Shown one piece after another: positions 1 to 9,500 of a stretch of 13,982 bases of DNA (position 1 is the stretch's first letter; each line of letters starts with the position of its first letter). The notes under the pieces were generated by a model. That model saw only the letters and a program-made list of their open reading frames with translations. It was not told the DNA's origin and did no database searches. Source of the DNA: CAZUMH01 sp964621645 (GTDB taxonomy: Bacteria; Zhuqueibacterota; QNDG01; JAGLOF01); the NCBI GenBank assembly GCA_964621645.1, contig CAZUMH010000091.1, positions 1 through 13,982 on the forward strand, read 5' to 3'. Both the position numbers and the translations under genes were made by a program.

Positions 1-769
1 CTCTTACCAACACCAGCAATTCCTTTCTCACCACTGGGAGCAGTGCTTCCAGTTGGTAATCCCTGTCCGGGGGTAAGCCCTTACTATTTTTTTTATAAGC
101 GCTCCAGCGTTCTCCATATCGCCGCGCTTCGGCTAAAAGATCTTTAAGTCCCTGGAGCTGCTTGTCTACTCTGTCTCGGGCCCTGGCGCTTTCCTCTTCG
201 GACAGTTCCCTGCCCCGGTTGCTTCTGGATACGGGCTGTCTCGGGAAGTTCAGGATCATGGCGGCCGGCTCTTTCAGGGCCATCTGGTCCGGAGTCCAGC
301 CGTTTAAATTAACCAGAACGGCCTGCCCGGAGATGACTCCCCCGCCCGGCACCACCAGAGCGCTGGTGATCCCGTTCACCCGGCTGACCGCTATATGCAC
401 GGAATGAACGTTCAAAGCCACAATAGCCTTCATCTGAGGATTGTAGTCGCCTACCTCTCTGCTGTCCACGGTCGCCGCAACAGCGCTCACTTCGGAGAGG
501 CCCAGTGTCGTCACCGCGTCTGTCATACCGGGATAGATATACATTCCGGAGCAGTCGATTATCTCGGCTCCGGTAGGGATCGGAACATCGCTGCCCAGGT
601 CCGCAATGGTCCTTCCGCTTATGATAAGTGTTCCTTCCGGGATAGTGTCGCCGGTCACCGTAATCAGCGTTCCACCCTTTAAGACGTAATCGCTTTGAGC
701 CAGCGCCACTCCGCTGGACAGTATCACCAGTATGACCGCCATAAATCTCATATGCTTTATCATAATCAT
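1..769 (-). CDS. Exported amidohydrolase-like protein lacking the HxH metal motif (partial, C-terminus outside window)
   Basis: This is the N-terminal 256 residues of an exported amidohydrolase-fold protein; the frame stays open to the window edge. ATG at 769 follows AGGAGA at 775-780 with a 5-nt gap. Residues 1-25 form a signal peptide ending near ALAQ. The following part (VLKGGTLITV, then IPEGTLIISG) is the N-terminal beta-sandwich half typical of COG1228 imidazolonepropionase-related amidohydrolases. Strand 1 of the barrel should read PGxxDxHxH, but here it is PGMTDAVTT (80-88), so both metal histidines are Val86 and Thr88. The stretch VNGITSALVVPGGGVISGQA (131-150) matches the equivalent region of the 588-residue neighbour (ITTALTVPGEGIFTGQA), and the two appear paralogous. 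Residues 185-230 are charged and probably helical. It is the last visible gene of the minus-strand run, 57 bp behind the intact amidohydrolase. The later metal positions lie outside the window. Family assignment is firm; loss of activity is inferred. Confidence 0.85.
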   Translation of the reverse strand, partial: MIMIKHMRFMAVILVILSSGVALAQSDYVLKGGTLITVTGDTIPEGTLIISGRTIADLGSDVPIPTGAEIIDCSGMYIYPGMTDAVTTLGLSEVSAVAATVDSREVGDYNPQMKAIVALNVHSVHIAVSRVNGITSALVVPGGGVISGQAVLVNLNGWTPDQMALKEPAAMILNFPRQPVSRSNRGRELSEEESARARDRVDKQLQGLKDLLAEARRYGERWSAYKKNSKGLPPDRDYQLEALLPVVRKELLVLVR

Positions 770-826
770 CACATTCTCCTCTTGCTAGGAACGTCCGCCG
801 AATATCTGCTCCCGTTCGGGCATGAC

Positions 827-2167
827 TTATTCTTCTTCACCCTTCAGGAGTTTTGCAACTGTGGGCACCTGATTCCTATCAAAATAAATCTTTCCCTCGA
901 TCAGAGTCATCTCACAGCGTGAATAGACACTGAACGGATGCCCGTTAAAGATAGCCAGATCGGCATCCTTACCCTTTTCAAGGGTACCCACACGGTCGGA
1001 GATTCCCAAAGTGATGGCGGGATTAATCGTTATAGTCTTCAACGCTTCCTCTTCGCTGACACCATATTTCAAGAGTTTGGCGGCTTCCTGATAGAGCCGG
1101 CGAACCCTCTCCCCGCTGTCGGAGTTGATTGTCACGGTGACTCCATGATCGATAAGTATAGCCGCATTATAGGGGATAGCATCGAAAGCTTCCATCTTAT
1201 ATCCCCAAAAGTCCGTGAAGACCGAAGCGATGACACCGTGTGCGGCAATCTCTTCGGCTATTTTGTATCCCTCCAGGCAGTGTTCAAAGGAACCGACCCG
1301 GAAACCCATTTCATCACCCAGTTCCATCAGGGCCAGCATCTCATCGGCCCTGTAGGCATGGCAAATGACGCGGAGCTTCCCTCGCAGAATATCCGTAAGG
1401 GCCTCCATGCGCAAATCGCGCCGGGGAGGCACCAGCCCGTATTTTTTCTCCCAGGTGGTCTTCTTGAGTTTTCCATTTTTCTTCAGTTCATACTCATCCC
1501 ACTGTTTCATGTATTCTTTGGCCTGATTGAACGCTTCTCTGATGACGTACATGACCCCCATACGGGAAGCGGGAAAGTGCTGGCTCCCGGGAGTGATACT
1601 GTTGGATCGTTTGGGATTTTCCCCCAGGGCGAATTTGATTCCACGCATGGATCCCGGTACCAGAAGCTCCTCCGCCGGTCGGCCGAATTTAAGTTTGATA
1701 ACCGCATTGCGGCCGCCGATGGGATTAGCGCTTCCATGCAGGGTGTTTACCGCTGTCACACCACCGGCCAGAGCACGCTGGATGGTGATATCATCCGGCT
1801 TGATGACATCGTCAATGTTCACTTCGGAAGCAACATTAACACTGGATTCATTGATCCCTCCCTCCGAGGCCATATGAGAGTGAGAATCGATGATCCCCGG
1901 CATGATGAAGCAGCCCTCCGCTTCCATGACCCTGGCTCCGTCAGGGACAGCCAGTTCAGGACCGATAGCGGCAATTTTTCCGTCAAAAATATATATGGAC
2001 CCCTTCTTTATTACTCCATCGCTTATAGTGAGAAGAGTGGCGTTGCGGATAAAAAGCCCTTTCCCCGCGCCTTCTACCCTAAGTTGGGCCTTGCTTTCCG
2101 GGGGCATTGACCAGACCAGAGAGACAAGAATCAATACCCAGGTACGCATTATTTTAAATGATCCCAT
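827..2167 (-). CDS. Exported metal-dependent amidohydrolase (COG1228 / imidazolonepropionase-related), catalytically intact
   Basis: This 446-residue exported amidohydrolase is of normal family length. ATG at 2167 sits 5 nt after a GGAGG site; a second ATG seven codons in is less well placed. The signal peptide covers about residues 1-28. The small beta-sandwich (38-88 plus the C-terminus) flanks a TIM-barrel with all expected metal ligands: HxH in DSHSH (His96, His98), Lys178 in GIKFALGENP as a candidate bridging carboxylated lysine, His270 (ICHAYRADE), His296 (FEHCLEGY) and Asp350 (INSDSGER). The tail has the usual AITLGISDRVGTLEKGKDADL signature region. Related enzymes of this superfamily are Xaa-Pro or Xaa-Arg/Lys dipeptidases, or act on cyclic amides; the substrate here cannot be read from sequence. 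It lies between two paralogues with degraded metal sites and downstream of two secreted peptidases, which favours a dipeptide or cyclic-peptide substrate. That last point is inference. Confidence 0.92.
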   Translation of the reverse strand: MGSFKIMRTWVLILVSLVWSMPPESKAQLRVEGAGKGLFIRNATLLTISDGVIKKGSIYIFDGKIAAIGPELAVPDGARVMEAEGCFIMPGIIDSHSHMASEGGINESSVNVASEVNIDDVIKPDDITIQRALAGGVTAVNTLHGSANPIGGRNAVIKLKFGRPAEELLVPGSMRGIKFALGENPKRSNSITPGSQHFPASRMGVMYVIREAFNQAKEYMKQWDEYELKKNGKLKKTTWEKKYGLVPPRRDLRMEALTDILRGKLRVICHAYRADEMLALMELGDEMGFRVGSFEHCLEGYKIAEEIAAHGVIASVFTDFWGYKMEAFDAIPYNAAILIDHGVTVTINSDSGERVRRLYQEAAKLLKYGVSEEEALKTITINPAITLGISDRVGTLEKGKDADLAIFNGHPFSVYSRCEMTLIEGKIYFDRNQVPTVAKLLKGEEE

Positions 2168-2217
2168 TATTTCCTCCGCCTGCTTCAGGATAATGAAGAT
2201 GTGAACAGTTCAAAACA

Positions 2218-3984
2218 TCAGCCCGGTTTAATCGCCGTCCAGTCGGCTGACCCCATTCTTCCCAGGTCCGCGGTGCCTTCAATCCGGTTCCCTTCGACCG
2301 TACCGTTTAAAGAGATAGTCCTTTCCTGGCCCATTACCGGGAGGGATACCGAGAAACTGAATATATTTCCTCCCACGGTACCGCGCTCAATCTCAGACTC
2401 CCCCAGTTCGCTGGCAAAGGTGCCGGTGACCTCGCTGCCGTTCTGAGACAAGGTCATGGTTGCTGATAAATCTCCCATGGCTGTTGTAATGGTTGCTTTC
2501 CAGACACCGCTCAAATTTACCTGCGGCTTGCCTGCGGCCCTGGGCTGCTCCTTGAGTTCCGTCTTCTTACCATCGACGATCACCCACTTAATTTCTGTGG
2601 AATCTGACATGAGGTCGCCGGTGGTGATGATGAGATCAGCGATCTTCCCCGCTTCGATACTGCCGATGCTTTCGTCAATCCCGTATATCAGGGCCGGATT
2701 AATTGTCAGGGCTCTGAGGGCCGCTTCGGGATCAAGACCGTATTCCACTGTTTTGCGGGCGTTGGCTAAAAAATCGCCTAACTTTGAGAGACCCCGGGAA
2801 CTGAACGCGAAAAGCAATCCGGCTTGATTGATCGAGGCCGCGTTGCCGTAAATCGGTGACATATCCTTGTCCTCCACTTCCTGTTTTTTGCTATCGGGCC
2901 TGGATCTGTCCGCCGGCATTTTCCCTCGTTGTCCGGGATCGTCCTTCATCTTGCCTGCTGCAGGTTCCTTTGTATCCGCGGCTGTTTCCCCGGGGCCGTC
3001 CACTTCGAGTTTGTACGCGTACCCGGTAACCTGCTCCGGCTTGGGAAAGTTAAGATCCACGATGACCGGAGCACCGCATTTCTTGAGATATTCAAGCACC
3101 CGGTATCCTTCCGTCGCGCCGTTCAAAATCGGTTTCAAATGAAACTCCCGGGCCAGGGAAACCGCTCTCTTCAGTTCATTTTCCGTATCGGCGGAAATGA
3201 GAATAGGCTTCTCGCCAACCAAGACAGGGATGAGAACATCCAGGGCTGGATTAAATTCAGGTCGGACCAGCCCCCGGGGCGAACGGGAGTAACGCTCCTG
3301 AACCAATTTGTGATGCCAAGCATCAAGAAATGTCTGCCGTTGAAAGGCGATAACTCCCATCAGAGTGGTCGGATAGGCGCGCCGCTGGCCCTGATAGCCG
3401 AGATGCTGCGGCCCGTCCGCCTTGATTACAACCCCCTCCCCCTCATCCTCGGCCAGATGAATGATGGCGGCCTGTCCGGTGAAGATCCCTTCACCGGGAA
3501 CGGTAAGAGCCGTGGTAATGCCGCTCTCCCGCATCCTTTTTATCTTGCTGTCTTTTAGATCGAGCATTTCCGCGGCCATACGGTCCGCTTCGAGCAGGAC
3601 CGCGTTGCTGCCGCCGCCTTGTCTGGCATTCCTGGCGTTTTGCTGGTTCTCCCCGCTCTCGGATTTCGGTTTTTGCAGCGCCACGCTGGAAAAGGCGTCG
3701 AATAATCCCGGATAGACCCAAAGAGAATCCGCCTTGATGACATCCGCGCCCGGCGGCACGGCCAGGTTCGTTCCTACCGCTTCGATAAGACCGCCCCGAA
3801 TAACAATGGCACCGTTCTCCAGTACGCCGTTGGTTACCGTGACGATCCTCCCGGCCTTGATAACGGTTACTTCATCATGTACCTGTGCGGCAATATTCAG
3901 GACAGGCAACATAATTGTCAGTAATAACACAATCCCCCCGAACCGGGACCGCAGGGGTAAAGGAGCCGTTCTCATCGTGCCCAT
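2218..3984 (-). CDS. Exported pseudo-amidohydrolase with C-terminal beta domain
   Basis: This 588-residue exported protein has an amidohydrolase fold but no clear metal site. ATG at 3984 follows AAGGAGG with a short 4-nt gap; ATG at 3975 is the alternative. The signal peptide runs to about residue 33 (NIAAQ). Alignment by eye with the intact neighbour puts Phe98 and Ser100 (PGLFDAFSS) at the HxH pair, Ser264 (ILISADTENE) and Gly289 (NGATEGY) at the two later histidines, and Ser396/Arg397 (FSSRG) at the aspartate. The fold hallmarks LTINPALIYGIDESIGSIEAGKIADL (426-451) are well kept, so this is not simple decay. Two additions stand out: a charged, low-complexity insert at 328-376, and a C-terminal domain at about 488-588 (LSGVWKATITTAMGDLSATM, then LSQNGSEVTGTF) of antiparallel beta character, a type often attached to such proteins. 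It lies 64 bp after the S9 peptidase gene and 50 bp before the intact amidohydrolase. A structural, binding or regulatory subunit role is inference. Confidence 0.88.
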   Translation of the reverse strand: MGTMRTAPLPLRSRFGGIVLLLTIMLPVLNIAAQVHDEVTVIKAGRIVTVTNGVLENGAIVIRGGLIEAVGTNLAVPPGADVIKADSLWVYPGLFDAFSSVALQKPKSESGENQQNARNARQGGGSNAVLLEADRMAAEMLDLKDSKIKRMRESGITTALTVPGEGIFTGQAAIIHLAEDEGEGVVIKADGPQHLGYQGQRRAYPTTLMGVIAFQRQTFLDAWHHKLVQERYSRSPRGLVRPEFNPALDVLIPVLVGEKPILISADTENELKRAVSLAREFHLKPILNGATEGYRVLEYLKKCGAPVIVDLNFPKPEQVTGYAYKLEVDGPGETAADTKEPAAGKMKDDPGQRGKMPADRSRPDSKKQEVEDKDMSPIYGNAASINQAGLLFAFSSRGLSKLGDFLANARKTVEYGLDPEAALRALTINPALIYGIDESIGSIEAGKIADLIITTGDLMSDSTEIKWVIVDGKKTELKEQPRAAGKPQVNLSGVWKATITTAMGDLSATMTLSQNGSEVTGTFASELGESEIERGTVGGNIFSFSVSLPVMGQERTISLNGTVEGNRIEGTADLGRMGSADWTAIKPG

Positions 3985-4048
3985 ACACCCTCCTTAAGGA
4001 ATATTCTTATCAATGAATTTGAATGATACAATCTTTTAATTCCGGACA

Positions 4049-6469
4049 TTATTTCAGATATTCTTCATACAGGTTGAATATACGTTTATATTCATCCGTC
4101 CAGGAAGACGGCTCCCGGAATCCGTGCCCTTCCAGAGGATAGACAGCCAGTTCCCAGTGATCCTTGCCCAGTTCTATGAGTCTCTGGGTCAGACGCACAA
4201 TATCCTGAAAATGAACGTTGGTATCGATCATGCCGTGACACATCAGCAGGCCGCCTTTCAATCCTTCGGCATAATAAATCGGCGAACTGCGAACATAGGC
4301 CAGGCTGTCGGCGACCGGAGTGTTCAGGATATCCGAGGTATAACCGTGATTGTAGTGGGCCCAGTCAGTCACCGACCGCAGAGCCGCTCCGGCACTGAAG
4401 ACATCCGCCTGGGTGAACATGGCCATAAGCGTGATGAAGCCGCCGTAAGAGCCGCCGTAGATACCGATCCTTTTCGGATCGACCTGATGCTGATGAATGA
4501 GATAGCGGGCGCCGTCGACCTGATCGTCCAGATCCTTGCTTCCCATATGGCGATAAATCGCGGTGCGCCAGTCTCTGCCGTATCCGGCACTGCCACGGTA
4601 ATCTATATCAAGAACCGTGTACCCGTGATCACAGAGCAAGTTATTGAACATATACTCCCGAAAGTAGCTGGACCACCATGTATGTGCGTTCTGCAGGTAC
4701 CCTGCACCATGCACAAAGATGACGGCGGGCCGGATTGCGCCCGGTTCCTCCGGTTTGTACAGCCTGGCATGTACCATGGCCCCGTCTCTGGCCTGGAAGG
4801 TGACAATCTCCGGCTTGCGCCAATCATAATCGAGAAACTCCCTGCTGATGGAACTGGTGATCCTCTGCATGGGAGCGCCCGCTTTGTTTTCCATCAGATA
4901 GAGCTGCCAGGGCCGGTTGGAGGTTGAAAAACGGACAGCCAGCATCTTCTCGTCGGGAGAAAGAACGACCTCATTGCCCCCTTCCCGGTACGTGACACGC
5001 TGCAATGGTCCGCCATCCAGTCTCATGCGGTAGAAGTGTCGGACGCCGGGATGCTCCTTGTTGGCCGTGAAGTACCAGTAGTTCCCGTCCCGGGAAATAC
5101 GGGGGGAATAGATCTCGAAATTACCGCTGGTCAGCTGTTTTTTCTCTTTGCTTATTATATCAACCGTATAAAGATGGGAATAGCCGCTGGCTTCCGACTG
5201 AAACCAGACACGCCGGTTATCAGGCAGAAATCCCAGGGTACCGCCGCCCCAGCCGCCTGTTCCGGGTCCGCCGATCCAGGCGTAGTCATGCTGATGATCC
5301 AGACAGTTCAGCCGGGCTGAATCCGGCAACATCTCGGCGATCCAGCGATCCTTGTTGTCCTGGGAATAGATACTGATCACCGCGTGCCTGCCGTCTCTGG
5401 ACCAGACCGGTTCTCCGAAGGAAACAGGGCGGGGATTTTTCTTCCCCTTGGTATCTTCCCGGGACTGAGCCGCCCCGGATTTCTGATTTCTGGGAAGCGG
5501 GGCGGCTTCCCCTTCCGTGAGGTCGGGCGTATCGAATATCCCCGGCAGATCAGCCAGTGAGAGGTATAATACGGTATCAGCCTGGATCTGGTAGATCCCC
5601 ATTTCATATATTCCTTGAGGTGTACCCACTTTACTGCGACTCCGCATATCCTCGGTATACCCCGATTCGGTGACATAGTCCGGAACGATGGTGCTTTTAG
5701 TATCAGCAGGCCGCTGATACAATCCGAATATGACAAAGTGCTCATCCGGACTGAGCTGCATAAACAGTATACGCTTTTCCTGAACATATATTGTCTTGGG
5801 TCCGGGAACCAGATTATTCTCCTGTTCCCGGATCCGGCGTGACTCTTCACTTCTCTCTTTTCTTTGCTGCAGCACCTCACTGAGCCGCAGCGCTTGTTCC
5901 GAGAGCCATTCATCCTGTTCGGATTTCTTCATCCGGCGGGGGGGGCGTTCTCTGCCGCTATGAAAATCGGTGACCTGGGTCACCAGACCGTCGGCAAGCC
6001 GGATCGTATAAAGATTGTCGCCTTTTCTGTAAATGATCTTATCCTCGTTAAGGCTGAAGGCGGGAACGGATTCAGTTTCGACGGTATTGGTCAGTCGTCT
6101 TTCCTTCCCAGTCGGAATGTTCAGAAGAAAAAGATCGCCGTTTCTGCTGAAGATCATGCTCCGGTAGTCCAGGCTGTAATCCGAGCCATATCTGGAGGGC
6201 AGACGTCTCCTCTCTTCCGGAGAAACCTTCAGGGGAGTCCCTCCCTTTCGGGAGACGGAATAGAGGGAATCCGCCGGGGCTCCGTCCGGATTCCAGTTGA
6301 AATAGACCCGGGAACCGTCCACGGCCCAGAAAATTCTGCTGGGTTCGGAGCCTATCCAGGCCGGATCCCTCATGATCTTCTCCACTGTCAACCCACCCTT
6401 CTCCTGGGCTGAGCTTATCGTGAAGAGAGCAAGAAAAACAAGACCGATCTTCATGCTGGATATACGCAT
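4049..6469 (-). CDS. Secreted S9-family serine peptidase (prolyl oligopeptidase clan, DPP/acylaminoacyl-peptidase type)
   Basis: This 806-residue peptidase has a signal peptide (1-21, ending SSAQ). ATG at 6469 lies 8 nt after GGGAGG. Residues about 25-540 form the beta-propeller that gates access in S9 peptidases, with repeated blades such as LSPDEHFVIFG and ISRDGNYWYFTAN. Residues about 555-806 are the alpha/beta-hydrolase domain: GGSYGG gives nucleophile Ser674, MIDTN gives Asp749 and GHGF gives His782, a complete catalytic triad. Glu426 in FQSEASGYSHLY resembles the N-terminus-binding glutamate region of S9 exo-peptidases. Two charged inserts (about 171-218 and 318-350) break the propeller. 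Enzymes of this family release dipeptides or acyl-amino acids from short peptides. It starts 45 bp after the tricorn-like gene, so the two are probably cotranscribed and act in sequence outside the cytoplasm. S9B versus S9C cannot be decided by eye. Confidence 0.93.
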   Translation of the reverse strand: MRISSMKIGLVFLALFTISSAQEKGGLTVEKIMRDPAWIGSEPSRIFWAVDGSRVYFNWNPDGAPADSLYSVSRKGGTPLKVSPEERRRLPSRYGSDYSLDYRSMIFSRNGDLFLLNIPTGKERRLTNTVETESVPAFSLNEDKIIYRKGDNLYTIRLADGLVTQVTDFHSGRERPPRRMKKSEQDEWLSEQALRLSEVLQQRKERSEESRRIREQENNLVPGPKTIYVQEKRILFMQLSPDEHFVIFGLYQRPADTKSTIVPDYVTESGYTEDMRSRSKVGTPQGIYEMGIYQIQADTVLYLSLADLPGIFDTPDLTEGEAAPLPRNQKSGAAQSREDTKGKKNPRPVSFGEPVWSRDGRHAVISIYSQDNKDRWIAEMLPDSARLNCLDHQHDYAWIGGPGTGGWGGGTLGFLPDNRRVWFQSEASGYSHLYTVDIISKEKKQLTSGNFEIYSPRISRDGNYWYFTANKEHPGVRHFYRMRLDGGPLQRVTYREGGNEVVLSPDEKMLAVRFSTSNRPWQLYLMENKAGAPMQRITSSISREFLDYDWRKPEIVTFQARDGAMVHARLYKPEEPGAIRPAVIFVHGAGYLQNAHTWWSSYFREYMFNNLLCDHGYTVLDIDYRGSAGYGRDWRTAIYRHMGSKDLDDQVDGARYLIHQHQVDPKRIGIYGGSYGGFITLMAMFTQADVFSAGAALRSVTDWAHYNHGYTSDILNTPVADSLAYVRSSPIYYAEGLKGGLLMCHGMIDTNVHFQDIVRLTQRLIELGKDHWELAVYPLEGHGFREPSSWTDEYKRIFNLYEEYLK

Positions 6470-6514
6470 TGGTACTTCCTCCCATAGAGTATATGGAATA
6501 GGACTGATGTTCGT

Positions 6515-9500
6515 TTACTTTTTTATTTTCTCGAGAATTACTTCGATCGCTTTATCCAACTGCGGATCTTTTCCCGCCAATTTATCATCCAGTGTATTGA
6601 TCACCAGAACGTCCGGGTTGACACCGCCATGAGTCTCTAAATCTGTTCCATCCAGTGTATAACAGCCCCAGAAGGGCAGGCGGAAATATCCCCCGTTCAT
6701 CAGGCTGGCACCGGTGGTAAAGATGAGCCAGCCGTAGGTCGTGTTGCCGACTATCGGCCCTCTTTCAAGCGCTTTGAAACCATTGGACGTCATTTCGCCG
6801 TCACTCAGAGTCACCTCGTTGACCAACAGCACCACCGGTGTCCGATTGAAGCCGAAAGTGGACTGCTGTGTCTTTTCCATGCCGCGGATCTTCCAGGAAG
6901 CGTAGACCGGCGCGGTCAGGGCCTTCAGGACCCGGTCGTGTACATTGCCGCCGAAATTGTAGCGCAGGTCCAGGATGAGTCCCTTTCTGGGGACCGCGTC
7001 CCGTTCCAGTTCCTTGAGGAAACGTCGCAGATCGGATCCGCCCATTGCCCGCATGTAGATATAGGCTACGTTGTCATCCGTCGCTTTCTTCACAGTCTCG
7101 GCATTCCCGCGTATCCAATCCTCCAGCAGCAGCCTGTTCTCCTGAGAGGCGGAAATCGGTTCCAGATTTACCGTTACATGTTCGCCTTTGGCATGACCGG
7201 CAAAGACCAGTGTCAGCCGTTTTCCGGGTGTACCGTTAAGGAGCGCCCAGAGATTGACCGCTGGATCCGCCTTTTTCCCGTTTACCGTTAACAGTTTGTC
7301 ACCCGCCGACACACTGTCACGGTGCAGCCAGAGGGGACCGTCCCGGTAGATCTTCTCCAGGAAGATACCGTTCTTCTGAATGCTCCATTCAGCGCCTACG
7401 TGTCCGCTGGGATTTTCGATTGATCCGCTTCCGGGTCCCCGTATGCCCGTATGGGACGAATTAAGATTGCCGATGAGCTGATTGGCGTACTCATAGAAAT
7501 CCTCATCACAGCGGACCTGCTCCAGCACCGGCAGATATTCTTTATAAAGCGCCTCCCAGTCGGCGTTGTGGTGATCGGGATCATAGTAATAGTATTGGAG
7601 GACATAGTAGAGTTCCCCCAGCATCTGGCGGTAGTCGGCGGTTCTCTCCACCGTTATCTTGGAGGGAAAGGAGATAGTTTCAGGGCTCTTCCCGGCCAGG
7701 CTGATGCGGCTGATATGCCCGCTGCTGAGGTAATACAGGTACTGGCCCTTTTGATCCATGGTCAGTTGCGAGGGATTCATCACTCCAGGCACAAAGGGCG
7801 TGTAGTTGTTGCGTTTCCCCTTCTTCAGGCTGGTCTGCCAGAAATGACGTTTACCGTCGATATTGGAAACAAAATAGACGGTGGAAGTGTCTTTGGGTGA
7901 GAGAACAAAGTTATAATCGTCCCCCAGTGTGTTGGTGACCACCTTTGTCTGAACATCCAGATTGTCAAGCTGGAATGCGATCCGGGGGATTTTTTGATCC
8001 TCTTTTTTCTCCTTGTCCGGTTTTTCTTTCTCGGACTTTTCTTCACGGAAGAGTTTTTCGAAGGTATCTTCCTTGAATTCCGGTTTTTCTGGTTTAAAAT
8101 ACAGCTGATAGATATCCCACTTGCCGCTGAATTCAGGGAAGCTGTGACCATAGCGATTGGAGCGAAAAAGGAGGAATTCCCCGTCGGGAGACCAGACAGG
8201 ATCGGATTCATCATAGGCGGTATTAGTGAGAAGGGTTTTCTTGCCGCTCTCTATCTCCACCGCGAAGATATCATTCTGGCCATTGACTGCTTCGACCACG
8301 GCCAGATAGCGGCTGTCCGGGGACCAGACCACTCCCTCTCCGAAGCGGCCCCCGAAATTCCCCTTTATCAGAAGCCGATCCTTGCTTCCGTCCGGTTTTA
8401 TCAGACGGATCTCCCGCGGACCGCTGGCGTAGGCGATCCACTCCCCGTTCGGTGACAGCTTCGGATAGAGGACGTCGCCCTCGGTGCTGGTGAGACGCTG
8501 GGGTTTCCCTTCTCCCAGCGCCGACCTGCGGTAAAGATCGGGGTTGGCGTCTTTGTCCGAAACATAGATGATGGTGTGGCTGTCCTTATCCCAGACGGGA
8601 TTGCTTTCCCGCCACGGTGACTCGGTGATGTTGCGGGCGTAGGCGCCTTTGGTGGAAAGGATAAAGATATCGCCTCTCACCACCGCGGCGATCTTTTTGC
8701 CGTCCGGAGCAAGGGCGAACTCGCTGACCCGTCCGTTTTTCACGTAAAATTCATTATTCTCTTTCCGTTCCGACGGAGCCTCGATGTGCACCGGCCGGGA
8801 TTCCCCGCTCTTCAGATCCGTCAGCCAGAGAGTAAAGTTTCGTTCAAAAACCGCCCGGGAAGCACTGCTGGCCACAGAGAGGAACCGGGCGTCCCCTTTG
8901 GTAAAACTGGTCACAGGAGTAGGTTCACCTCCGGCCGCCGGGATCTTCCACAGGTTATAGACCCCGGTCTCCCGGTCACTGATGTAATAGACACTGCTCC
9001 CCTTGTCTCCCCACGAGGGCCAGAAACTGTTGGCCCGGTGTTTTACCAGCTGGCGTGCCGAACCGTCCTGCAGGGACAGGATCCAGAGAGCGGCGCTGTT
9101 GCTGCCCCGGTAGCCGCGGCGCCAGCGGTAGCCGTTTTCGGTTCCTTCGGAAAAAAGCAGGCTGAGACCGTCGGGACTCATACGGCCGCTGTAACACCAG
9201 GTCCAGTAGGAATCCAGCAGCGGGAAGGCATTTCCCCCTTTTCTGGCGATTTTATAAAGGCCGGATCCGGAGTCACGTCCGGAACGAAAAATAATCCACT
9301 GACTGTCGGAAGACCAGCCCGTGGCTACATCTCCGCCGCTGTGCCAGGTAAGGCGCCGCGCCTCTCCCCCCTGGGAAGGAATGACATAGATATCGTCATT
9401 ACCCTCCCGGTTGGAAGTAAAGGCGATCCAGCGGCCGTCCGGGGACCAGACCGGCTTCTGATCGTAGGCCTGATTATCGGTCAGCCGCAGGGCCCTTCCT

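Noticed and set aside
811..820. CCCG/CGGG dyad between the two amidohydrolase genes as a terminator
   Set aside because: The stem is 4 bp with a 2-nt loop and no T-run, so it is too weak to interrupt the operon.
938..2110. 390-codon plus-strand open frame
   Set aside because: It is antisense to the intact amidohydrolase, has no ribosome binding site or recognisable domain, and arises from codon bias of the real gene. The same applies to the open frames at 2929-3558, 4124-4927, 8786-9703, 10224-11027 and 11049-11735.
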